A program made the position numbers and the translations under genes. A model generated the notes under the pieces. It did no database searches, was not told where the DNA came from, and saw nothing but the letters and a program-made list of their open reading frames with translations. Source: Lachnospiraceae bacterium UBA7110 (GTDB taxonomy: Bacteria; Bacillota; Clostridia; Lachnospirales; Lachnospiraceae). Taken from it: a stretch of DNA of 5,167 bases. Position 1 is the stretch's first letter. The number at the start of each line of letters is the position of its first letter. The DNA is taken from the NCBI GenBank assembly GCA_002492295.1, contig DKYC01000025.1, forward strand, positions 1 to 5,167. The letters are read 5' to 3'. Of the stretch, positions 1 through 5,167 are shown in pieces.

Positions 1-6
1 GTATTT

Positions 7-2037
7 GTGCAAAATGAACAAAAAACGTTCATCGAACAAAAAACGTTCATCGAACAAAAAAACTTTCAACTCCACTCGGAATACAAGCCCACCGGCGACC
101 AGCCGCAGGCGATAGAAGCTTTGGTGAAAGGCTTTGAAGAAGGCAACCAGTTTCAGACACTGCTGGGCGTTACGGGTTCCGGTAAGACGTTTACAATGGC
201 AAACATTATTGCGGCGCTGAATAAGCCGACGCTTGTCATCGCGCATAACAAAACGCTTGCGGGACAGCTCTATGGTGAGTTTAAGGAATTTTTCCCGGAA
301 AACGCGGTAGAATATTTTGTGTCGTACTACGACTATTATCAGCCGGAGGCTTATATCCCTTCGTCAGATACTTATATTGCGAAGGATTCTTCCATCAATG
401 ACGAAATCGAAAAGCTACGCCTTTCCGCGACGGCGTCGCTGACGGAGCGCAGGGACGTGGTGGTGGTAGCTTCGGTATCGTGTATTTACGGCTTGGGCAG
501 TCCGGATGAATATCAGGGAATGATGCTTTCGCTGCGGCCGGGAATGACAAAGGACAGAGATACTGTTATCCATGCGTTGATTGAGATGCAGTATGACAGG
601 AATGATATTGACCTTGAGCGGGGACGCTTTCGTGTGCATGGTGACGTGGTGGATATCAATCCTGCGCAGGGCGGTGATTATCTGATCCGTGTAGAATATT
701 TTGGAGACGAAATCGACCGGATTTGTGAGATTGACCCTGTGACAAGCAAGGTGAACGCTACATTAGAGCACATTACGATTTTTCCGGCATCGCATTATGT
801 GGTGGCGCCTGAGAAGATTAAAATTGCCTGTGAAAATATTGAGGCGGAAATGAAGGAACGCGTGCGGTATTTCAAGAGTGAGGACAAGCTGCTTGAGGCA
901 CAGCGCATTTCGGAGCGCACGAATTTTGATGTGGAAATGCTTCGGGAAACCGGATTTTGTTCCGGCATTGAGAACTATTCCAGACATTTGAGCGGCACGA
1001 AAGAGGGCGAACCGCCGTATTGCCTGATAGACTTTTTTAAGGAAGACTTCCTTATTATAATTGACGAGTCGCATATGACGATACCGCAGATACGCGGAAT
1101 GTACGCGGGCGACCGTTCCAGAAAGACGACGCTTGTGGAGTACGGTTTCCGGCTTCCGTCAGCGCTGGATAACAGACCGTTAAAGTTTGATGAGTTCGAG
1201 CAGAAAATAGACCAGATGCTTTTTGTGTCGGCAACGCCGAATGTCTATGAAAATGAGCATGAGCTTTTGCGGGCGGAGCAGATTATACGTCCTACGGGAC
1301 TTTTGGACCCGGAGATTATCGTGCGCCCTGTTGAGGGACAGATTGATGACTTGATTTCGAGAATTAACGCAGAGACGCAAAAGCATAATAAGGTGTTGGT
1401 TACGACGCTCACAAAGCGCATGGCGGAGGATTTGACGAAGTATATGAGTGAAGTGGGAATCCGCGTCAAGTATCTGCATTCGGATATTGATACGCTTGAG
1501 CGTGCGGAAATTATCCGTGATATGCGTCTTGATGTGTTTGATGTGCTTGTCGGTATCAACCTTTTGCGGGAGGGTTTGGATATTCCGGAAATTTCGCTGG
1601 TAGCGATATTGGATGCAGATAAGGAAGGATTTCTGCGTTCTGCAACCTCGTTAATACAGACAGTCGGGCGTGCGGCGCGAAATGCGGAGGGGCACGTTGT
1701 GATGTATGCGGATGTGATTACGGATTCGATGCAGGTGACGTTAGACGAAACGGCGAGAAGGCGTGCAATCCAGCAGAAATATAATGAGGAGCATGGGATT
1801 ACGCCGCAGACAATCAAGAAGGCAGTGCGTGATTTAATCAGTATATCGAAAGCGGTGGCGAAGGAGGAGCAGACCTTTGCAAAGGACCCGGAGTCGATGA
1901 ACGAGAAAGAGCTGAAAAAGCTGATTGCGACGGTGGAGAAGAATATGCGCAAGGCGGCTGCCGATTTGAATTTCGAGGCGGCGATGGAGCTGCGTGACAA
2001 GATGATGGACTTAAAGAAAATGCTCAATGCAGTGTGA
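7..2037 (+). CDS. uvrB: UvrB, excinuclease ABC subunit B (damage-verifying helicase-like ATPase)
   Basis: UvrB receives damaged DNA from UvrA in the cytoplasm, inserts a beta-hairpin between the strands to verify the lesion, and recruits the nuclease UvrC. The 676-residue product shows the family motifs in order: GDQP at 30-33, Walker A GVTGSGKT at 54-61, the tyrosine-rich beta-hairpin YYDYYQPEAY at 107-116, Walker B-type DESH at 353-356, SAT at 408-410, motif V VLVGINLLREGLD at 513-525, motif VI QTVGRAARN at 551-559, and a C-terminal UVR domain at about 635-670 that in the family contacts UvrA and UvrC. Length is close to normal (about 660-675), but the conserved start (FQLHSEY, residue 20 on) is preceded by about 19 residues, mostly a hexapeptide repeat. 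GTG at 7 is the only usual start codon in frame before the conserved region. Its ribosome binding site would lie outside the window, and the frame is open to position 1, so the true start could be further upstream. Residue 546 is Ala where relatives usually have Glu. Identity is certain; the exact start is not. Confidence 0.98.
   Translation: MQNEQKTFIEQKTFIEQKNFQLHSEYKPTGDQPQAIEALVKGFEEGNQFQTLLGVTGSGKTFTMANIIAALNKPTLVIAHNKTLAGQLYGEFKEFFPENAVEYFVSYYDYYQPEAYIPSSDTYIAKDSSINDEIEKLRLSATASLTERRDVVVVASVSCIYGLGSPDEYQGMMLSLRPGMTKDRDTVIHALIEMQYDRNDIDLERGRFRVHGDVVDINPAQGGDYLIRVEYFGDEIDRICEIDPVTSKVNATLEHITIFPASHYVVAPEKIKIACENIEAEMKERVRYFKSEDKLLEAQRISERTNFDVEMLRETGFCSGIENYSRHLSGTKEGEPPYCLIDFFKEDFLIIIDESHMTIPQIRGMYAGDRSRKTTLVEYGFRLPSALDNRPLKFDEFEQKIDQMLFVSATPNVYENEHELLRAEQIIRPTGLLDPEIIVRPVEGQIDDLISRINAETQKHNKVLVTTLTKRMAEDLTKYMSEVGIRVKYLHSDIDTLERAEIIRDMRLDVFDVLVGINLLREGLDIPEISLVAILDADKEGFLRSATSLIQTVGRAARNAEGHVVMYADVITDSMQVTLDETARRRAIQQKYNEEHGITPQTIKKAVRDLISISKAVAKEEQTFAKDPESMNEKELKKLIATVEKNMRKAAADLNFEAAMELRDKMMDLKKMLNAV
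16..66 (+). repeat. 18-bp in-frame tandem repeat in the 5' end of uvrB
   Basis: The unit GAACAAAAAACGTTCATC occurs perfectly at 16-33 and 34-51. A degenerate third copy starts at 52. Each perfect unit encodes EQKTFI, and the third reads EQKNF before joining the conserved UvrB N-terminus. The third copy aligns better to the unit if one extra A is allowed: its A-run (56-62) is seven long, against six in the other two. Because 18 is a multiple of three, gain or loss of whole units keeps the frame. The perfect identity of two units suggests recent duplication by strand slippage; that step is inference. Confidence 0.9.
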
Positions 2038-2092
2038 AGAGGTTTTCTAAGTCAGCAAAAGACGCTGACTAAGAAAATCTAAAGCTTCACAC
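2032..2092 (+). other. Long imperfect hairpin overlapping the uvrB stop codon
   Basis: The outer arms GTGTGAAG (2032-2039) and CTTCACAC (2085-2092) pair over 8 bp. The inner arms at 2040-2056 and 2064-2080 pair over 17 positions, with one A-A mismatch (2049/2071) and one G-U wobble (2042/2078). The loop is 7 nt (2057-2063), and four unpaired bases AAAG (2081-2084) bulge on the 3' side. The uvrB stop TGA (2035-2037) lies within the outer left arm. No T-run follows, so it is not a classical intrinsic terminator. It could protect the uvrB mRNA 3' end, be a double-strand RNase site, or be the remnant of a small inverted-repeat element; the sequence does not decide between these. Confidence 0.75.
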
Positions 2093-2093
2093 G

Positions 2094-2123
2094 AAAGAAC
2101 GCAAGGGCAGCGTTCTTTATAAT
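2094..2123 (+). terminator. Candidate weak intrinsic terminator or attenuator between uvrB and uvrA
   Basis: AAAGAACGC (2094-2102) pairs perfectly with GCGTTCTTT (2110-2118) across a 7-nt loop (2103-2109). The 3' side continues as TTTATAAT, only a modest T-rich tail, so termination would probably be partial. The hairpin begins one base after the preceding long hairpin ends. It leaves ten bases before the GGAGG of uvrA, so it does not hide that ribosome binding site. If it works, it would lower uvrA transcription relative to uvrB. Confidence 0.45.
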
Positions 2124-2128
2124 AAAAT

Positions 2129-2133
2129 GGAGG
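2129..2133 (+). promoter_or_regulatory. Ribosome binding site of uvrA
   Basis: GGAGG lies six bases (TTTGAT) before the ATG at 2140. This is a strong Shine-Dalgarno match at good spacing and fixes the uvrA start. It is not paired in either upstream hairpin. Confidence 0.9.
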
Positions 2134-2139
2134 TTTGAT

Positions 2140-5010
2140 ATGAACGGACAACAGTTGAAAATGCTTCCCAAAGGGGAACTAATAAGGATTCGGGGGGCAA
2201 ATGAGCACAATCTGAAAAATATAAATTTGGATATTCCAAGAAATAAATTTGTGGTGCTGACGGGACTTTCGGGTTCAGGAAAATCGTCGCTTGCCTTTGA
2301 CACGATTTATGCGGAAGGGCAGCGCAGATATATGGAATCGCTGTCCTCTTACGCAAGGCAGTTTTTGGGGCAGATGGAAAAGCCGAATGTGGAGAGCATC
2401 GAGGGTCTTTCTCCAGCGATTTCCATTGACCAAAAGTCCACCAACAGAAACCCGCGTTCTACAGTGGGAACGGTTACGGAAATTTATGATTATTTCCGGC
2501 TTTTGTATGCGCGTATCGGTATCCCGCATTGTCCAAACTGCGGCAGGGAGATTAAACGTCAGACGATTGACCAGATGACCGACCAGATTATGGAGCTTCC
2601 GGAGGGCACAAAAATCCAGTTAATGGCGCCCGTGGTGCGGGGACGGAAGGGAGAGCACGCAAAGGTGTTTGACCGTGCGCGAAAGAGCGGTTATGTCAGA
2701 GTGCGCGTTGACGGAAATATGTACGATTTGTCCGAGGAGATTAAGCTGGAGAAAAATATTAAGCATAATATTGAAATTATCGTTGACCGGCTTGTTGTAA
2801 AGGCAGGCATGGAGCGCAGGCTTACGGATTCGATTGAAAATGTTATGGCGCTTTCGGACGGTCTTTTGCTTGTTGATGTGGTAGATGGCGAGACGATGAA
2901 CTTTTCGGACAGCTTTTCGTGTCCGGACTGCAATATCAGTATTGACGAGGTGGAGCCGAGAAGCTTTTCTTTTAACAACCCGTTCGGTGCCTGTCCGGAA
3001 TGCTTTGGGCTTGGCTATAAAATGGAGTTTGACATGGATTTGATGGTTCCGGACAGGAGCCTTAGTATTAATCAGGGCGCGATTACGGTGATGGGCTGGC
3101 AGTCCTGTACGGATAAAAACAGCTTTACGAATGCGATTTTGCAGGCACTTAGCGAGGAATACCATTTTTCGCTTGACACGCCGTTTGAGGAGCTTTCCGA
3201 TGAGGTTCAGGATGTTTTGGTAAACGGTACGCACGGAAAAGAGGTTATCGTTTATTACAAGGGACAGCGCGGCGAGGGCAGGTATCCGGTTGCGTTTGAG
3301 GGACTGGTTAAAAATGTGGAGCGAAGATACCGGGAAACGTCGTCAGAAACGATGAAGAGCGAGTATGAGACGTTTATGCGGATTACGCCCTGTAAGGAAT
3401 GCGGTGGAAAGCGGCTGAAAAAAAGCTCGCTTGCGGTTACAGTCTGTGATAAAAACATTTATGAAATTACGTCGATGTCCATTAAAACCTTGTATGATTT
3501 TTTGGGTACGATGGAACTGACAAAGCAGCAGCAGCTAATCGGAAAGCGTATATTAAAGGAAATCAAGGCACGGGTGGGTTTTCTTGCGAGCGTGGGTCTG
3601 GAGTACCTGAACCTGGCAAGAGGAACGGCGTCGCTTTCGGGCGGCGAGGCACAGCGGATCCGTCTTGCAACGCAGATCGGTTCGGGTCTTGTCGGGGTTT
3701 GTTATATTCTTGATGAGCCAAGCATCGGTCTGCACCAGCGTGATAATGATAAGCTGATTGCGGCGCTTAGAAATTTGCAGGGGCTTGGCAACACGCTGCT
3801 TGTTGTGGAGCATGATGAAGATACAATGTTTGCGGCGGACCATATCGTCGATATCGGACCGGGAGCAGGGGAACATGGCGGCGAGGTCGTGGCGGAAGGT
3901 ACGGCGCAGGAGATTATGCAGGTCGAGGAATCCATTACGGGACAGTATTTGAGCGGTAAGCTGCAAATTCCAGTGCCCGAAACGCGTAGGAAACCGACGG
4001 GCTGGCTTACGGTGAGAGGCGCGGCGGAGAATAATCTCAAGAATATTGACGTGAGATTCCCGCTGGGGGTGTTTACCTGTGTGACAGGGGTGTCCGGTTC
4101 GGGAAAATCTTCGCTTGTGAATGAAATCCTGTATAAATATCTTGCGAAGAAGCTGAACCGTGCGCGGACGCTTCCCGGAAAATTCAAAAAGATAGAGGGA
4201 ATTGAACAGCTTGACAAGGTGATTAATATCGACCAGTCGCCCATCGGAAGGACGCCCCGTTCCAATCCGGCGACTTATACAGGGGTGTTTGACCAAATCC
4301 GTGATTTGTTTGCATCAACTGTAGACGCGAAGGCAAGAGGCTATGCCAAAGGGCGTTTCAGCTTTAACGTAAAGGGCGGGCGCTGCGAGGCGTGCGGAGG
4401 GGACGGGATTATCAAAATCGAGATGCATTTTCTTCCCGACGTGTATGTCCCCTGCGAGGTGTGTCAGGGAAAACGTTATAACCGCGAGACGCTTGAGGTC
4501 AAATATAAAGGAAAGAATATCTATGACGTGCTGGACATGACGGTGGAAGAGGCGCTTACGTTTTTTGAGCCTGTTCCTTCTATTAAAAGAAAGATTGAGA
4601 CGCTCTATGACGTGGGGCTGTCTTATATCAGGCTTGGGCAGCCGTCAACAACGCTTTCGGGCGGCGAGGCACAGCGCATTAAGCTTGCGACGGAGCTAAG
4701 CCGCAGGAGTACGGGAAAGACGATTTATATTTTGGACGAGCCGACGACGGGATTGCATTTTGCCGATGTGCACAAGCTTGTGGAAATTCTGCAGCGGATA
4801 ACGGAGGGTGGCAATACAGTTGTCGTGATTGAGCATAACCTTGATGTGATTAAAACCGCCGATTATATTATTGATATTGGACCGGAGGGAGGCGACGGGG
4901 GCGGTACGGTGATTGCCGAGGGTACGCCGGAGAAGATTGCAGAGGATAAAAATTCCTATACGGGTATTTATGTAAAGAAAATGCTGGCGCGTGCGCGGGC
5001 TAGAAAATAG
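2140..5010 (+). CDS. uvrA: UvrA, excinuclease ABC subunit A (damage-sensing ABC ATPase)
   Basis: UvrA dimerises, scans DNA for helix-distorting lesions and loads UvrB. At 956 residues it has the usual length for a Firmicute UvrA, and both ABC modules are complete. Module I: Walker A GLSGSGKSS at 42-50, signature LSGGEAQRIRLA at 499-510, Walker B ILDEP at 523-527, switch His558. Module II: Walker A GVSGSGKSSL at 650-659, signature LSGGEAQRIKLA at 839-850, Walker B ILDEP at 864-868, switch His899. Cysteine pairs at 261/264 with 285/288 and at 749/752 with 772/775 match the two classical four-cysteine zinc modules. Further CxxC pairs at 131/134 and 418/421 fit a third zinc site seen in UvrA structures. 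By homology, the UvrB-binding domain is near 131-245 and the insertion domain near 287-398. The ATG is set by GGAGG six bases upstream. The gene follows uvrB by 102 bp with hairpins between, so co-transcription with partial uncoupling is plausible. Nothing is truncated or missing. Confidence 0.99.
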   Translation: MNGQQLKMLPKGELIRIRGANEHNLKNINLDIPRNKFVVLTGLSGSGKSSLAFDTIYAEGQRRYMESLSSYARQFLGQMEKPNVESIEGLSPAISIDQKSTNRNPRSTVGTVTEIYDYFRLLYARIGIPHCPNCGREIKRQTIDQMTDQIMELPEGTKIQLMAPVVRGRKGEHAKVFDRARKSGYVRVRVDGNMYDLSEEIKLEKNIKHNIEIIVDRLVVKAGMERRLTDSIENVMALSDGLLLVDVVDGETMNFSDSFSCPDCNISIDEVEPRSFSFNNPFGACPECFGLGYKMEFDMDLMVPDRSLSINQGAITVMGWQSCTDKNSFTNAILQALSEEYHFSLDTPFEELSDEVQDVLVNGTHGKEVIVYYKGQRGEGRYPVAFEGLVKNVERRYRETSSETMKSEYETFMRITPCKECGGKRLKKSSLAVTVCDKNIYEITSMSIKTLYDFLGTMELTKQQQLIGKRILKEIKARVGFLASVGLEYLNLARGTASLSGGEAQRIRLATQIGSGLVGVCYILDEPSIGLHQRDNDKLIAALRNLQGLGNTLLVVEHDEDTMFAADHIVDIGPGAGEHGGEVVAEGTAQEIMQVEESITGQYLSGKLQIPVPETRRKPTGWLTVRGAAENNLKNIDVRFPLGVFTCVTGVSGSGKSSLVNEILYKYLAKKLNRARTLPGKFKKIEGIEQLDKVINIDQSPIGRTPRSNPATYTGVFDQIRDLFASTVDAKARGYAKGRFSFNVKGGRCEACGGDGIIKIEMHFLPDVYVPCEVCQGKRYNRETLEVKYKGKNIYDVLDMTVEEALTFFEPVPSIKRKIETLYDVGLSYIRLGQPSTTLSGGEAQRIKLATELSRRSTGKTIYILDEPTTGLHFADVHKLVEILQRITEGGNTVVVIEHNLDVIKTADYIIDIGPEGGDGGGTVIAEGTPEKIAEDKNSYTGIYVKKMLARARARK

Positions 5011-5071
5011 CATGAAAAAGGCATATTGAAGCTGAATTTTTGGTGCTGACTGCACAAAATGACGAATATTC

Positions 5072-5091
5072 TGTAAATTTAGTAGTTTACA
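5072..5091. repeat. Inverted repeat overlapping the downstream -35 box (possible operator)
   Basis: TGTAAA (5072-5077) and TTTACA (5086-5091) are perfect inverted 6-bp arms around an 8-base centre. The right arm is also the -35 hexamer of the promoter at 5086-5114. A symmetric site placed there is typical of a repressor operator, but in such AT-rich DNA a 6-bp arm can arise by chance. No particular regulator family is recognised. Confidence 0.4.
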
Positions 5092-5114
5092 AAATAATTA
5101 TTAGAGTATATAAT
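5086..5114 (+). promoter_or_regulatory. Housekeeping (sigma-A type) promoter for a gene right of the window
   Basis: TTTACA (5086-5091, five of six matches to TTGACA) is followed by exactly 17 bases and then a perfect TATAAT (5109-5114). The flanks are strongly AT-rich. Transcription would start near 5121. No convincing reading frame with a ribosome binding site follows inside the window, so the target lies beyond 5167. No extended -10 TG is present. Confidence 0.75.
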
Positions 5115-5141
5115 GAATTTACATAATATTTTGAAAATAAC

Positions 5142-5167
5142 TAAAGTATTGTGAAAAAACGGCCGAT
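5142..5167 (+). promoter_or_regulatory. Candidate sigma-28 / SigD (FliA-type) promoter, cut by the window end
   Basis: TAAAGTAT (5142-5149) matches the sigma-28 -35 consensus TAAAGTTT at seven of eight positions. GCCGAT (5162-5167) matches the first six bases of the -10 consensus GCCGATAA/GCCGATAT perfectly. The gap from TAAA to GCCGAT is 16 bases; the usual value is about 15, with some tolerance. The last two -10 bases lie outside the window. If real, the downstream gene belongs to the motility or chemotaxis regulon. The call rests on motif match alone. Confidence 0.5.

Noticed and set aside
33..48. LexA-like GAAC...GTTC inverted repeat near the uvrB start (SOS box)
   Set aside because: uvrB is SOS-controlled in many bacteria, but the spacer here is seven bases against four in the Firmicute box CGAAC-N4-GTTCG. 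The motif is a by-product of the tandem repeat inside the coding region.
1245..2027. Long minus-strand open frame (260 codons) opposite uvrB
   Set aside because: It is a low-complexity, Ser/Ile-rich translation with no recognisable domain, lying wholly antisense to conserved UvrB motifs.
2118..2123. Perfect TATAAT before uvrA as a -10 box
   Set aside because: No -35-like hexamer lies 16-18 bases upstream, and a start near 2130 would remove the uvrA ribosome binding site. It is better read as the tail of the second hairpin.
3553..4296. Long minus-strand open frame (247 codons) opposite uvrA
   Set aside because: It is antisense to a conserved uvrA segment that includes both the first signature and the second Walker A. 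The composition is rich in Arg, His and Leu, with no family resemblance. It is a codon-bias shadow.
5012..5029. ATG after the uvrA stop as a small gene
   Set aside because: It encodes only MKKAY before a TGA and lacks a ribosome binding site.
5038..5059. Hairpin after uvrA as its terminator
   Set aside because: The GC core is only 4 bp (5043-5046 with 5052-5055), with T's before and A's after the stem on this strand. That is the wrong polarity for a plus-strand terminator. No convincing uvrA terminator is visible before 5167.
5151..5167. GTG start of a partial gene running off the right edge
   Set aside because: The frame is open to the edge, but no Shine-Dalgarno precedes it and only five codons are visible. 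The same bases fit a sigma-28 promoter better.

Overview
The window carries two complete, adjacent, same-strand genes of bacterial nucleotide excision repair: uvrB (7-2037) and then uvrA (2140-5010). Together they fill about 95% of the sequence. The uvrB-before-uvrA order, the strong GGAGG ribosome binding site, the AT-rich spacers around moderately GC coding DNA, and the protein wording all suggest a Firmicute. Clostridia, probably a Lachnospiraceae relative, is my best guess; this is inference from family knowledge, not a database match.

Layout. Positions 1-6 are in frame with uvrB and too short to show its promoter or ribosome binding site. uvrB opens with an unusual 18-bp tandem repeat that adds copies of a six-residue peptide ahead of the conserved N-terminus. 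Positions 2038-2139 are a 102-bp spacer with two back-to-back hairpins: a long imperfect one that takes in the uvrB stop codon, and a shorter terminator-like one. The uvrA ribosome binding site follows. Positions 5011-5167 hold no gene I can support. They become very AT-rich and contain a near-consensus housekeeping promoter, an inverted repeat overlapping its -35 box and, at the very edge, a candidate sigma-28/SigD (flagellar-type) promoter. Both promoters point right, to a gene outside the window.

How the genes work together. UvrA dimers find bulky DNA lesions and load UvrB. UvrB opens the helix with its beta-hairpin, verifies damage, and forms the complex that UvrC cuts on both sides of the lesion. 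uvrC is not in this window. All motifs I looked for in both proteins are intact.

I found no undescribed multi-gene system. The parts worth a second look are regulatory or structural: the uvrB N-terminal repeat, the spacer hairpins, and the tandem promoters after uvrA.
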